Assembly: GCA_938015595.1 (NCBI GenBank)
Contig: CALLPI010000004.1
Location: 186,001 to 250,000, forward strand
Reading direction: 5' to 3'
From: an uncultured Saprospiraceae bacterium
Lineage (GTDB): Bacteria > Bacteroidota > Bacteroidia > Chitinophagales > Saprospiraceae
Length of the DNA stretch: 64,000 bases
Made by a program: the position numbers and the translations under genes. The notes under the pieces are model-generated. The model saw only the letters and a program-made list of their open reading frames with translations. It was not told the DNA's origin and did no database searches. Of this stretch, positions 1-9,775 are shown piece after piece (the stretch's first letter is position 1; each line of letters begins with the position of its first letter).

Positions 1-286
1 AAGGTTTTTGAAAACGAGTTGTAGCCAGTTTGGTGTACTTTGGGGCTTACCACGCGTAACTAAGCTACGAGCCAAGAGCTATGGGCTACGAGTTTAAAAC
101 GTTTAAATGAAAGAGAGTATTCATTCAAGGAATATATGTTTTATATTTCTTGTCAAAGAAAAAAATTTTATTTTGTTGAGAAAGCTCTAACTTGAATCTT
201 GCAGCTCGCAGCCTTTTGTGGGTACCTAAATAGTGCTGCCATGCAAAGTTTCGGCCAGAGCAGGCTGGTCAATTATCGTAAAATGC
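1..286. other. AT-rich intergenic stretch at left edge
   Basis: I see no coding frame with family resemblance in these bases. The stretch is AT-rich in its middle part (about 100-190) and carries the octamer GCTACGAG twice within about 35 bases near position 65-95. It ends at the promoter of the following methyltransferase gene. The end of a gene lying further left cannot be recognised. Confidence 0.4.
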
Positions 287-294
287 TACTTTTG
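287..294 (+). promoter_or_regulatory. -7 promoter element of the THUMP methyltransferase gene
   Basis: The sequence TACTTTTG matches the Bacteroidota -7 consensus TAnnTTTG. Only eight bases separate it from the ATG at 303, so the predicted 5' leader is a few bases at most. No clear -33 TTTG is visible. Confidence 0.55.
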
Positions 295-302
295 TAGCCA
301 AT

Positions 303-1439
303 ATGCAACTGATAGCCAAAACTTTAGCTGGGCTGGAAGGCGTGCTGGCCACCGAGCTGGAAGCCTTGGGCGCTCAACACATACGCCCAACACCTCGCGC
401 CGTGCATTTTGAGGGTGACCAATGGCTGCTGTACCGCGCCAACCTGGAGCTACGCACGGCCCTGCGCATCCTCCGGCCGCTGGCCTCGTTTCCAGCCAAG
501 GATGCCGACGCACTCTACAAAGCCGTTTACCAGATAGACTGGCCGAGCTACCTTGATGTGCAGGGCACTTTTGCCGTGGACGCCGTGGTATGGTCAGAGG
601 TGTGGCGCCACGCCCACTTTCCAGCGCTCAAAACCAAAGATGCCATCGCCGACCGCTTCCGCAAGGTGCTAGGCCGCCGCCCCAATGTGGATACGGAAAA
701 CCCTGACTTGCGTGTGCACTTGCACATCAACGGGCTGAAGGCCACGCTCTCACTCGACAGTTCGGGCGAATCCTTACATCGCCGGGGCTATCGCGTGTAT
801 GGCGGCGCTGCCCCCCTCAACGAAGTGTTGGCCGCTGGCATGATATTGCTCACTGGCTGGCAGGCCGACCAGCCCCTGCTCGACCCTATGTGTGGCTCAG
901 GTACGCTTCTCATCGAAGCTGCCCTGCTGGCTGGGCGTATTCCCCCGCAATGGCTGCGCAAGTGCTTCGGGTTTCAGCGCTGGAAAGACTACAAGCCTGT
1001 CATTTGGGAGCGCGTGCGCAAGCAAGCCCTTGCCCAAGCACCCGTGCAATGGCCGCTCATACTAGGGTACGACAAAGACCCCAATGCCCTGCGCACGGCC
1101 CAGGCCAACATTGAAGCTGCTCATTTGCAAGACCGGATCAGCCTGGAAAAAATGGCCTTTGAGCATCTCTCGCCGCCGGAGGGCTCGGGTATTCTGATTA
1201 CCAATCCACCGTATAACGAACGCATCCCCCTAGAGGAAGCTTTCGCATTCTACAAGCAAATAGGCGACACGCTCAAACGGCGCTTTGCCGGTTACGACGC
1301 CTGGATACTCAGTGCCCACCGCGAAGCTCTCAAGCGCCTGGGCTTGCGGCCTACCCGAAAGATCACGCTCTTCAACGGACCACTAGAGTGTGGATTTCAT
1401 AAGTTCTCGCTTTACGAAGGCAGCCACAAACCGCACTGA
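303..1439 (+). CDS. THUMP-domain class I SAM-dependent RNA methyltransferase (RlmL N-terminal type)
   Basis: This 378-residue protein is predicted to methylate a guanine or adenine base of 23S rRNA in the cytoplasm, using S-adenosylmethionine. The first 160 or so residues resemble the ferredoxin-like plus THUMP RNA-binding module of the RlmL/YpsC family. The Rossmann methyltransferase domain follows, with the SAM loop DPMCGSG at residues 194-200 and the catalytic NPPY motif at 301-304. The second methyltransferase half of enterobacterial RlmL is absent, as is usual in Bacteroidota. The start at 303 fits the family N-terminus and lies directly behind a -7 promoter. The exact target base cannot be told from sequence. 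Confidence 0.88.
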   Translation: MQLIAKTLAGLEGVLATELEALGAQHIRPTPRAVHFEGDQWLLYRANLELRTALRILRPLASFPAKDADALYKAVYQIDWPSYLDVQGTFAVDAVVWSEVWRHAHFPALKTKDAIADRFRKVLGRRPNVDTENPDLRVHLHINGLKATLSLDSSGESLHRRGYRVYGGAAPLNEVLAAGMILLTGWQADQPLLDPMCGSGTLLIEAALLAGRIPPQWLRKCFGFQRWKDYKPVIWERVRKQALAQAPVQWPLILGYDKDPNALRTAQANIEAAHLQDRISLEKMAFEHLSPPEGSGILITNPPYNERIPLEEAFAFYKQIGDTLKRRFAGYDAWILSAHREALKRLGLRPTRKITLFNGPLECGFHKFSLYEGSHKPH

Positions 1440-1485
1440 AGTATCGCAGAAAATGCGCATCTTGGCCGGCAAAAATTTCGAACTC

Positions 1486-4400
1486 ATGCGCATCCTTGCT
1501 TTAGTGGCGCTCGCCGCTTTGATGATTGTTGCCCTGCCGGCTTTTGCGCAGCAAAAAAAGACAACCGCTGCCCCCAAGCCGCCTGCCGCCGATGTACCAA
1601 AGCCCGACTACAACACTTGGTTTTCCTCTCTCAAATGGCGCAGTATTGGCCCCTTCCGCGGAGGGCGCTCAGTGGCTGTTGCCGGCGTACCCAGCGATGT
1701 GACTACCTACTACATGGGAACAACAGGCGGCGGCCTTTGGAAAACTGACGATGCCGGCCACACCTGGCGCAATATTTCCGACGGTTTTTTCCGCACAGGT
1801 TCAGTGGGCGCTATTGCCGTAGCCGAAAGCGACCCCAACATAATATATGTAGGTATGGGCGAGCATGCTGTGCGTGGCGTAATGACCCACCATGGCGACG
1901 GTGTTTACAAAAGCACTGACGCCGGCAAAACCTGGCAGCACATGGGGCTGGCAGCTACACAGCACATTGCCCGCATTGTGGTGCACCCCCAAAACCCCGA
2001 TATTGTACTGGTAGCTGCCCAAGGACCGCTGTACGGGCACTCGCACGAGCGCGGCGTATTTCACAGCGCCGATGGTGGCCGTACCTGGAGCAAAGTACTA
2101 CACGTGGATGAAAAAACCGGCTGTGCCGAACTCGTCATGGACATGACCAACCCACGCATCCTTTACGCCGCTATGTGGGAGCACGGCCGCCTACCCTGGA
2201 AGATCATTAGCGGCGGCACAGGCAGCGGCCTTTACAAAAGTACGGATGGCGGCCTCACCTGGCACAAAATCCAGAAAGGCCTGCCAAATGAACTGGGCAA
2301 AATAGCCGTTTCTGTGTCAAGGGCCAACCCAGAGCGCGTGTATGCCCTGGTAGAAAGTGATTCAGAAAAAGAACTCGGCGGCCTATTTGTGTCCAACGAT
2401 GCCGGTCAGAACTGGAGCCGGGCATCCAACGACCATCGCCTGGTACAGCGCGCCTGGTACTACACCGAGGTCTTTGCCGACCCTCAACACGAACACACTG
2501 TGTATGTACTCAGTGCGCCAGCCTTGCGCTCCATTGACGGCGGCAAAACCTGGGAGGAAATCAACGGCCCCCACGGCGACTACCACGATCTGTGGATAAA
2601 CCCCCGAAACCCCAAAAACATGATCATTGCCGACGACGGCGGCGCTGGCATCACTTTCAACGGCGGGCGCACTTGGTCTACACAAGCCAACATGCCCACC
2701 GCACAAATCTATCGCATTAACGTGGACAACCACTTCCCTTACCGCATCTATGGCGGCCAGCAAGACAACACCTCTGTGCGCATCGCCTCGCGCGAGTTGG
2801 GCAATTGGGGTATCACCTCCCAAAGCTGGACAGCCTCCGCCGGCGGCGAAAGCGCATTTCTCGCTTTTGACCCCGACAATCCCCGCTACGTCATGGGCGG
2901 CAGTTACCTCGGCACTATTGAGATACTCGATACCGAAGCCCATGCCAGCGCCAACATCATGGCCGCTCCTATCCAGTACTTGGCCCGCGAAACCAAAGAC
3001 ATGAAATACCGCTTCAACTGGAACGCCCCCATCATCTGGTCGCGCCACGAGCCAGGTACTTGGTACCATGCCGCCCAAGTGCTGCTCAAAACCCAAGATA
3101 TGGGCCAAACCTGGAGCGAGGTCTCGCCCGACCTCACCCGAAACGAAAAAGACAAACAAGGTAAAGGCGGGGGGCCCTACACCAACGAAGCCGTAGGTGC
3201 CGAAAACTATGGCACCATTAGCTACGTGATGGAATCGCCACACGAAAAAGGCGTCATCTGGGTAGGAACCGACGACGGCCTGGTGCAACTGACCCGCGAC
3301 GGCGGCCGCACCTGGAAAAACGTCACGCCGCCAGGGTTGGCTGAATGCCTGGTGAACGCTATTGAAGTGTCGCCCCACGATAAGGCCACCGCATACATTG
3401 CCACCACCCGCTACAAGTTCAATGACCATACCCCAGCCCTCTACAAAACCACCGACTACGGCCAGACCTGGACCAACATCAGCCAGGGCATCCCACATGG
3501 CGCTTTCACCCGGGTAGTGCGCGAAGACGACGCCCGTCCAGGTCTGCTCTTTGCCGGCACAGAAACCGGACTTTACCTATCCTGGGATGCTGGGCAGCGC
3601 TGGGCACCTTTCCAACTCAACCTGCCCGTGGCACCCATTACTGACTTGCGCATTCACCAGGGCAACCTCATTGCCGCCACCTCTGGTCGCTCCTTCTGGA
3701 TTCTGGACGACCTCAGCCTGCTGCGCCAATACAGCCCTGATACCAGCACCCTCAGAATCTTCAAACCTACGCCTACAGTGCTCGTCACCGGCAGTAGTGA
3801 ACTAGACCATACTGACCCCGACTTCAAAGGCGCAAAACCACTCCAGGGCGTCAATCCGGCTACTGGCGCTGTACTCTACTACCAACTTGGCTCCTCAGAT
3901 ACCGCTTCGGTGCTTAGTCTCGACATTACCGATGCCCGAGGCCGCTTGGTACGTAGCTTTAGTTCGGTGGCTGATTCCACTTTCCAACCCTGGGACGGCG
4001 GCCCGCCAGCAGAACCTGTGCTCCCTGCCCGTAAAGGACTGAATCGCTTTGTCTGGGATCTCCGCCACGCTACCATGCCCGGTGTGCCTGGGGTTTACAT
4101 CGAAGCAAATTACCTCGGCCATAAAGTTCCGCCCGGTCAATACACAGCCACACTCAGGGCAGGAGACAAAAGCGTTTCTGCCGTCATAGACGTCTTGCCC
4201 AACCCACTGTACAAAGCCACGCCCGAGCAGTATGCCATCTATGATAGTTTGCTTTCAGTAATGGAAGTCGAACTGACCCGCATACACCACACGATAAATA
4301 CGCTACATGCCCGGCGTACCCAGTTGGATGAGTTGCTGAAATTGCTGGCTGCCGAACCTCACTTCGCTTCCTTGTATCAAGACGGGCAAGCGCTCTCCAA

Positions 4401-4683
4401 ACGCATAGCGCAGTGGGATGAAGAAATGGTACAGCGGTTGTCTAAGGCCTACGACGATGTGGAAAATTTTCCCAACAAATTCTCTGCTGAATACCTATTT
4501 CTCATTAACCACGCTGAAAGCGATCTGCCCTGGATCAACCAAGCCTCTAAAGACCGATTACTTGAACTTACTGCGCAATGGAGCGAACTAGAAGCGCGTG
4601 CCCGGGTATTCTTAGACAAAGACATTCCGGAACTGAACCGACGCTTGTGGGAAGCAGGTGTAGGAGCGCTATGGCAGCGGTAG
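1486..4683 (+). CDS. Secreted BNR/VPS10-like beta-propeller repeat protein
   Basis: The protein has about 1,065 residues and begins with a clean signal peptide ([15 protein letters not shown], cleavage after AFA), which is why I prefer the ATG at 1486 over in-frame starts at 1390 and 1453. Most of the chain consists of Asp-box/BNR repeats of the type S-T-D-G-G-x-T-W, as in sortilin/VPS10 propellers and sialidase-like propellers. Repeats are seen in both halves, consistent with two propellers, followed by a C-terminal region with Ig-like and helical character. Related proteins are common in Bacteroidota and are annotated as glycosyl hydrolase or WD40/YVTN-type proteins, but no catalytic residues can be assigned. 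It probably binds protein or glycan outside the inner membrane. It starts 46 bp after the methyltransferase gene and may be co-transcribed with it. Confidence 0.8.
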   Translation: MRILALVALAALMIVALPAFAQQKKTTAAPKPPAADVPKPDYNTWFSSLKWRSIGPFRGGRSVAVAGVPSDVTTYYMGTTGGGLWKTDDAGHTWRNISDGFFRTGSVGAIAVAESDPNIIYVGMGEHAVRGVMTHHGDGVYKSTDAGKTWQHMGLAATQHIARIVVHPQNPDIVLVAAQGPLYGHSHERGVFHSADGGRTWSKVLHVDEKTGCAELVMDMTNPRILYAAMWEHGRLPWKIISGGTGSGLYKSTDGGLTWHKIQKGLPNELGKIAVSVSRANPERVYALVESDSEKELGGLFVSNDAGQNWSRASNDHRLVQRAWYYTEVFADPQHEHTVYVLSAPALRSIDGGKTWEEINGPHGDYHDLWINPRNPKNMIIADDGGAGITFNGGRTWSTQANMPTAQIYRINVDNHFPYRIYGGQQDNTSVRIASRELGNWGITSQSWTASAGGESAFLAFDPDNPRYVMGGSYLGTIEILDTEAHASANIMAAPIQYLARETKDMKYRFNWNAPIIWSRHEPGTWYHAAQVLLKTQDMGQTWSEVSPDLTRNEKDKQGKGGGPYTNEAVGAENYGTISYVMESPHEKGVIWVGTDDGLVQLTRDGGRTWKNVTPPGLAECLVNAIEVSPHDKATAYIATTRYKFNDHTPALYKTTDYGQTWTNISQGIPHGAFTRVVREDDARPGLLFAGTETGLYLSWDAGQRWAPFQLNLPVAPITDLRIHQGNLIAATSGRSFWILDDLSLLRQYSPDTSTLRIFKPTPTVLVTGSSELDHTDPDFKGAKPLQGVNPATGAVLYYQLGSSDTASVLSLDITDARGRLVRSFSSVADSTFQPWDGGPPAEPVLPARKGLNRFVWDLRHATMPGVPGVYIEANYLGHKVPPGQYTATLRAGDKSVSAVIDVLPNPLYKATPEQYAIYDSLLSVMEVELTRIHHTINTLHARRTQLDELLKLLAAEPHFASLYQDGQALSKRIAQWDEEMVQRLSKAYDDVENFPNKFSAEYLFLINHAESDLPWINQASKDRLLELTAQWSELEARARVFLDKDIPELNRRLWEAGVGALWQR

Positions 4684-4694
4684 GGTTACAAGGC

Positions 4695-6170
4695 TCAACC
4701 CTTCATTGCCCGCAACACGCCGCGCCCTTGCGCTGTCTGCACTTGAATCATGTATATACCAGCAGGAAGATGCTCCGGCAGCGCTAAGGTGCAGTGCCCC
4801 TCTGGGCAGCGGAAGGAACCCAGGAGTCTTCCGGTCAGGTCGTACAAGCGCACTACTGCCTTGGCGGGTACGGTCAGCTCAAGGCTTTGGTCAAATGGGT
4901 TGGGGTATGCGCTCAGGCCGCTCAGTGTTGGCTCCTGTACTGCAGTAGGGAAAGTGAAGGGCGCGCCGCAAGTCAGGCTGCCCTTGCGGTAGAAGCGGAG
5001 TCGGCGCACTACCGGTCCGCCCAAGGTTATTATATCAATGTACGGCCCTGCGAGGCTAGTAACAAAACTCCCGCCTTGCGCAGCGTCGGTCAGCATACTC
5101 ACACACTGAGGCGTTGACATCCAGAAAGGGGCGCTCAGGAATTTTTGGTATGCCCCACAGGTGCCAAAAGCGCCAAGCATAACTACAGAGATGGCGCTGT
5201 TGCCATAGCTGCTGTCAGGAAAAATGCTGCCAGGCTGAGCATTGAGAAATGCCAATGACGAGGCGGTAAACTCCTGTACGAAATCGCTCTCCGAAAAGTA
5301 GGTCGTATCTTGGAAAGAGTCGCCCCACCAGGAGGAGAAAAACTGCATCCTCTGCCGCTTGAATTGCATTCTGACCGCATAGCCTCCGGTGTGGAAGGTA
5401 GCTGTTTGTAACTTCAGTATGGAGTGCACATGCCGCAGCCTGGAGCCTTGTACGCCCTGTTCTTCCGTGTGCAACTCATCGCCAGGTGCCAGGTCAAAAA
5501 AGTCTTCCAGCACGGGATTTTGCAGGCCGGCGGCGGGCTGGCTCATTCCTAATAGTTCCAGCGAGTGGTCATATTCACAGAGGTCGCGTAGCCAGGGGCC
5601 ACCCACCAGCCCGTGGTGCTTGCTAATGCGCAGGGGGCGGTTGGGTGCTGGCAGGTACTGCACTTGCCCATTGGCGTCCAGCCTGTAAAATACAATATAC
5701 TTGACGCTGTCGGTCAGGCCCAGAAATGTATCTTCCTGCACAGCCTCTACCCGACCCCATATTAAGGCGCCTGTGGTGGGGCAGCGCCCAGCCTGCCAAC
5801 TGTGGCCCAATGGTAGCCGGTGCTGGATGATAAATATGGAATCCGACTGCAAACTTAGCCGTATAGCCCCCTCCTCCTGACACACGCGAGCACCAGCAAA
5901 AGAAGGCATGATTGGGATACAGCCAGAGGCGTTGCCATGTGCTGCGTCTGCCATGCGCAAGGACATATAGGTTTGCGCGCAGGAGTCTGCCGAGAGCTTC
6001 ATTCCTACAATAGGCGAGTCAGACTCCGCAAGCGCCTCTGGGAAGCGGTAGAGGTACTGCACATTGGTGCGAAAGAGGAGGTAGTCATCCTGTGCAGCAG
6101 AAGGTGCTGGCCAACACAAGGCTTGCAGCATGGTGCAGCAGGTCAATATGGAGTAAAGATGGCGTAGCAT
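4695..6170 (-). CDS. T9SS type A cargo protein of unknown function
   Basis: The product is 491 residues long, with a signal peptide (cleavage near SAA/QDD). The last 75 or so residues form a type A secretion and sorting domain of the type IX system: YPNPF, then a beta-rich segment with LYDLTGRLLG, then LPAGIYMIQV. Such proteins cross the outer membrane through the gliding/PorSS machinery and are attached to the surface or released. The middle 390 residues are Cys-rich and I recognise no domain in them. The gene converges with the BNR gene, with 11 bp between stop codons. No -7 element was found upstream of the ATG. Confidence 0.78.
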   Translation of the reverse strand: MLRHLYSILTCCTMLQALCWPAPSAAQDDYLLFRTNVQYLYRFPEALAESDSPIVGMKLSADSCAQTYMSLRMADAAHGNASGCIPIMPSFAGARVCQEEGAIRLSLQSDSIFIIQHRLPLGHSWQAGRCPTTGALIWGRVEAVQEDTFLGLTDSVKYIVFYRLDANGQVQYLPAPNRPLRISKHHGLVGGPWLRDLCEYDHSLELLGMSQPAAGLQNPVLEDFFDLAPGDELHTEEQGVQGSRLRHVHSILKLQTATFHTGGYAVRMQFKRQRMQFFSSWWGDSFQDTTYFSESDFVQEFTASSLAFLNAQPGSIFPDSSYGNSAISVVMLGAFGTCGAYQKFLSAPFWMSTPQCVSMLTDAAQGGSFVTSLAGPYIDIITLGGPVVRRLRFYRKGSLTCGAPFTFPTAVQEPTLSGLSAYPNPFDQSLELTVPAKAVVRLYDLTGRLLGSFRCPEGHCTLALPEHLPAGIYMIQVQTAQGRGVLRAMKG

Positions 6171-6409
6171 GGTGGTTTTTTGGGCAATTTAGTTTTTTTC
6201 AATGTGTTTACAGCGAAAAGCTGCGGCGCTGTCACACAGAAGACAGAAAGACCTTCCGGCCAATGCTGTACGCCATGTGCGCTTTAGCACACACCGCATT
6301 GAAAAAAATTTAAAAACTTGCCGGAATCTTGCCCCAGCGTGTCGGCAACAGCAATAACTGGCATTCAAACGATCACTACGCTGATCAGCAGATCCTTTCG
6401 TCAAATGCC

Positions 6410-6417
6410 TATATTTG
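6410..6417 (+). promoter_or_regulatory. -7 promoter element of the S9 peptidase-trmB operon
   Basis: TATATTTG matches TAnnTTTG exactly. It lies 22 bases before the ATG at 6440, which rules out the longer frame opening at 6329. Confidence 0.65.
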
Positions 6418-6439
6418 CTGGCTAAAAAAATCTTGGCCT

Positions 6440-8875
6440 ATGATCTTTGTGCGTCGTACGCTTTTAATTGTGGCTATTTGTGCAGGCCTTGTGCGCATAC
6501 ATGCCCAGCATCCCACTGGTTACCAAACACCTCCGCCAGCCATAGTGGCGCTGGTCGATGCTCCCGTTACGCCCGCCGTGTTGCTCAGCCCTGATTACCA
6601 ATGGATGCTGCTAATGGACCAACCCGGCTACCCCTCTATAGAGGAGGTGGCACAGCCCGAACTTCGCCTGGCGGGCATCCGCCTCAACCCGCGCACTAAT
6701 GGCCCCAGCCGTGCAGGGGCTTACACTGGCCTGCGCCTTCAGAACCTGCAGAACGGCCAAGAGCGCAGCATAAAGGGTATACCTGCACCGGCGCGCATCC
6801 AATTTGTGAGTTGGAGCCCGGATGGCAGTCGTATCGCTTTTGTCAACACCACTAGCGAGGGGCTTTCGTTGTGGACAATAGACGTACAGCGCGCTACGGC
6901 ACAGTTGCATACCAGTCCGTCAGTTAATGCCGCCATGCCAGGCGCGCCCTATGCCTGGGTGGACAATGAGCGCATCGTGTGCGCCATGATACCCTTCAAC
7001 AGAGGCGCACCCCCTGCTGCCCCCTCGGCGCCTACTGGCCCTATCGTCCAGTTTAACGAAGGCAAGGCCGCGCCTGTGCGCACCTTCCAGGACTTGCTCG
7101 GCAGCCCCTATGACGAGGCGTTGTTTGAACACTATGCAACCGCTCAACTTGCTGTGTTGGAGGTGACTAAAGGAGTGCGTACCCAGATCGGTGCACCAGC
7201 TATCATCAGCGACTTCAGCCCTTCTCCAGACGGCAAGTATCTGTTGGTCAGGGTGCTGCAAAAGCCTTTTTCCTACATCGTGCCTTACAACCGCTTTCCG
7301 CAAACAACAGCAATATGGAGCATCACTGGCCAGGAAGTCAGGGTCATTGACCGCAAGCCCTTGTTAGAGGACCTGCCGCAGGGCTTTGATGCTGTGCCTG
7401 CTGGGCCGCGCAGCTTTACCTGGCGTGCCGATGCACCGGCCTCCCTGTACTGGGTAGAAGCCCAGGATGAGGGTAACCCCCGTAAGGAAGCTGCTATTCG
7501 TGACAAGATGTATATGCTGGAAGCCCCGTTTTCTGGTGCACCGCGCGAGGTTATTGCCTTTGCCCTGCGCTATCGGGGCGTTGTCTGGGGCAGCGGCGAG
7601 GTGGCTATTGCCTATGAAGGCTGGTGGCAAAACCGCCGTCAGATCACTAGCGTTTGGCAGCCAGCCAAGCCTACAGCCGGCAAGCAAACCCTATTTGACC
7701 GCTCTTCTGAAGATCGCTACAACGACCCTGGCAGTTTTGTCACAGTTCCCAACGCCAATAGTCGTAGCGTGCTGTTGCTAGCCGATGGCGGCAAGTCGCT
7801 CCTGCTTTTCGGCCAGGGTGCCTCGCCACAGGGTAATCAACCATTTATTGACCGCATGGATCGCGGCAGCTGGCGCACGACCCGCCTGTGGCAGTCGCAA
7901 GCGCCGTACTACGAAACGCCTGTTGCTGTGGTGGATATAAGCAAAGGGCTGGTCATCACGCGCCGTGAATCTGCACAAGAGCCTCCCAACTATCTGCTGC
8001 GCAATCTGGAAACCAGCGAAATCAGGCCGATTACCCGCTTTGTCAACCCCTACCAGGCGCTGGCAGGCGTACACAAAGAGCTGGTGCGCTACAAGCGCGC
8101 CGATGGAGTAGAAATGACTGGCACACTATACTTGCCCGCCGGCTACGACAAGGCCAAAGATGGTCCGCTGCCCACGCTGATGTGGGCGTATCCGCGCGAG
8201 TTCAAGAGCGCCGATGCTGCTGGGCAAGTCACTACCTCGCCCTATGAGTTCACTCGGCTCAGCTGGGGGTCGCCGCTGTACTGGCTCACGCAGGGGTATG
8301 CAGTGTTTGACAATTTCAGCATGCCCATCATTGGCGAGGGCGACAAGGAACCCAACGAGACTTTTGTGCCTCAGTTGCGAGCCAACGCCGAAGCAGCAGT
8401 TAATGCACTGGTGAGCATGGGTGTGACTGATCGCCGCCGCATAGCCGTGGGCGGGCATTCCTATGGTGCTTTCATGACGGCCAACTTGCTGGCGCATACC
8501 AACTTGTTTGCCGCTGGTATTGCCCGCAGCGGCGCCTACAACCGCACCCTCACGCCCTTTGGCTTCCAGAGCGAAGAACGCACCTACTGGCAAGTGCCAG
8601 AGGTATATTTCCAGATGTCGCCTTTCAATTTTGCTGACAAAATCAAAACGCCCATCCTGCTCATCCATGGTGAAGCCGACGACAACTCTGGCACTTTCCC
8701 CATCCAGAGCGAGCGATTTTATGCAGCTCTCAAAGGGCATGGCGCTACGGTGCGCTATGTGGTATTACCTGCCGAAAGCCACGGCTACCGAGCTCGCGAG
8801 TCTATTTTGCACATGTTGTGGGAAACCAACCAGTGGCTGGACAAATACGTAAAAAACAGGCAAGAGGCGCAATGA
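6440..8875 (+). CDS. Secreted prolyl-oligopeptidase-family (S9) serine peptidase
   Basis: The 811-residue product carries a signal peptide (cleavage near IHA/QHP), an N-terminal beta-propeller of roughly 540 residues and a C-terminal alpha/beta-hydrolase domain. The triad is visible: Ser674 in GGHSYGAF, Asp747 or 748 in HGEADDNSG, and His781 in ESHGY. The architecture is closest to the S9D glutamyl-endopeptidase-like branch (chloroplast CGEP relatives), so cleavage of short peptides in the periplasm is likely, but specificity cannot be read from sequence. A -7 promoter at 6410 supports this start. The stop codon overlaps the trmB start as ATGA, so the two genes are translationally coupled. 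Confidence 0.9.
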   Translation: MIFVRRTLLIVAICAGLVRIHAQHPTGYQTPPPAIVALVDAPVTPAVLLSPDYQWMLLMDQPGYPSIEEVAQPELRLAGIRLNPRTNGPSRAGAYTGLRLQNLQNGQERSIKGIPAPARIQFVSWSPDGSRIAFVNTTSEGLSLWTIDVQRATAQLHTSPSVNAAMPGAPYAWVDNERIVCAMIPFNRGAPPAAPSAPTGPIVQFNEGKAAPVRTFQDLLGSPYDEALFEHYATAQLAVLEVTKGVRTQIGAPAIISDFSPSPDGKYLLVRVLQKPFSYIVPYNRFPQTTAIWSITGQEVRVIDRKPLLEDLPQGFDAVPAGPRSFTWRADAPASLYWVEAQDEGNPRKEAAIRDKMYMLEAPFSGAPREVIAFALRYRGVVWGSGEVAIAYEGWWQNRRQITSVWQPAKPTAGKQTLFDRSSEDRYNDPGSFVTVPNANSRSVLLLADGGKSLLLFGQGASPQGNQPFIDRMDRGSWRTTRLWQSQAPYYETPVAVVDISKGLVITRRESAQEPPNYLLRNLETSEIRPITRFVNPYQALAGVHKELVRYKRADGVEMTGTLYLPAGYDKAKDGPLPTLMWAYPREFKSADAAGQVTTSPYEFTRLSWGSPLYWLTQGYAVFDNFSMPIIGEGDKEPNETFVPQLRANAEAAVNALVSMGVTDRRRIAVGGHSYGAFMTANLLAHTNLFAAGIARSGAYNRTLTPFGFQSEERTYWQVPEVYFQMSPFNFADKIKTPILLIHGEADDNSGTFPIQSERFYAALKGHGATVRYVVLPAESHGYRARESILHMLWETNQWLDKYVKNRQEAQ

Positions 8876-9579
8876 GCAAACGCAACAAGTTGCAGAAGTT
8901 TGCCGAGATGGCCGACTTCCCCAACGTGTATGAAAACTTCGACATCGGCAGGCCTGTGCTTCGCACTGTTGGAGGGCAACAAGTAGTTATGGCCGGAGAA
9001 TGGGCTACCCGGCACTTTCAGAATGACCATGCCATCACCCTAGAGCTGGCCTGCGGGCGCGGAGAGTACACCCTGGGGCTAGCGCGCCTGTATCCACAGC
9101 GCAATTTTATTGGCGTGGATATCAAGGGCGCTCGTATTTGGAAAGGCGCCCGCACAGCCCTCGCAGAAGGCTTGAAAAATGCTGCTTTTTTGCGCACCCG
9201 CATTGAGTTGATGGAGCAGTTTTTTCGCCCGCAGGAGGTAGCCTCCATCTGGATTACCTTCCCTGATCCTTTCCTGCGCAGCAGCAAGGCAAACCGCCGG
9301 CTCACCAGCCCAAGATTTTTGGCCATGTACAGCCGCTTGCTCCCGATTGGCGGAGTTGTGCATCTCAAGACGGATTCCTCGGAGTTGTATGAATACAGCC
9401 TGGAAGTGCTAGCAGATTTTCCGGGGGTGCGCATCGTATATCAACTCGACGACCTCTACGCCGGAGAACTTCCGCTGCCTGAACTGACCATCAAAACGTA
9501 CTACGAAAATATGCACCTGGCGGCGGGCAAGCGCATCAAATACCTAGCATTTCAACTCATGGAGCAGGTACAGTTGTAA
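8872..9579 (+). CDS. trmB: tRNA (guanine-N7-)-methyltransferase
   Basis: This 235-residue protein makes m7G46 in the variable loop of tRNAs, using SAM. The SAM-binding loop LELACGRGEYTLG is at about residues 57-69, the family motif GVDIKGARIWKG follows, and the catalytic-face motif ITFPDPF is present. I chose the ATG at 8872, overlapping the peptidase stop by four bases, over an in-frame GTG at 8818 inside that gene, because the family N-terminus is short and basic (MSKRNKLQKF). The gene ends seven bases before a copy of the window's palindromic repeat, which may also act as a transcript end. Confidence 0.93.
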   Translation: MSKRNKLQKFAEMADFPNVYENFDIGRPVLRTVGGQQVVMAGEWATRHFQNDHAITLELACGRGEYTLGLARLYPQRNFIGVDIKGARIWKGARTALAEGLKNAAFLRTRIELMEQFFRPQEVASIWITFPDPFLRSSKANRRLTSPRFLAMYSRLLPIGGVVHLKTDSSELYEYSLEVLADFPGVRIVYQLDDLYAGELPLPELTIKTYYENMHLAAGKRIKYLAFQLMEQVQL

Positions 9580-9586
9580 TAGTGTA

Positions 9587-9653
9587 TTGAGCAACGCCAA
9601 AGTTTTGTGCATGATTTGCGGATGTTGTGCACAAAACCTGGCAAGTCGAAGTA
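9587..9653 (+). repeat. Intergenic palindromic repeat, copy 1 of 3
   Basis: The copy reads TTGAGCAACGCCAAAGTTTT and so on, ending GTCGAAGTA. Its centre is an imperfect inverted repeat (GCCAAAGTTTTGTGCA facing TGTGCACAAAACCTGGC) that would fold into a long hairpin. The same unit recurs at 45824-45891 in inverse orientation and at 56055-56121. This copy follows the trmB stop by seven bases. Confidence 0.85.
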
Positions 9654-9736
9654 TATCTGTACTGAAAGCCTTACTGAGGCCTCCTGCTGGGTGCGGCACT
9701 TCGGCCTTCGTGCATCGCTAAGTGCAAAAAAAATTC

Positions 9737-9744
9737 TACCTTTG
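9737..9744 (+). promoter_or_regulatory. -7 promoter element of the lpxC-fabZ operon
   Basis: TACCTTTG matches TAnnTTTG. It lies 31 bases before the ATG at 9776 and inside the longer frame opening at 9722, so translation should begin downstream of it. Confidence 0.6.
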
Positions 9745-9775
9745 CATGCCTGTACTTACGCAGTTCTCTGAAGCA

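Noticed and set aside
2383-3498. 371-codon open frame on the minus strand inside the BNR repeat gene
   Set aside because: It is antisense to a well-supported repeat protein, its composition (Gly/Val/Ala/His-rich) is what a reversed GC-rich frame gives, and it has no motif or signal.
9587-9653. Palindromic repeat copy 1 as an ordinary terminator of trmB
   Set aside because: The same unit also occurs upstream of genes (copies 2 and 3) and keeps conserved non-palindromic ends, so a repeat element explains it better, though it may still end transcripts.
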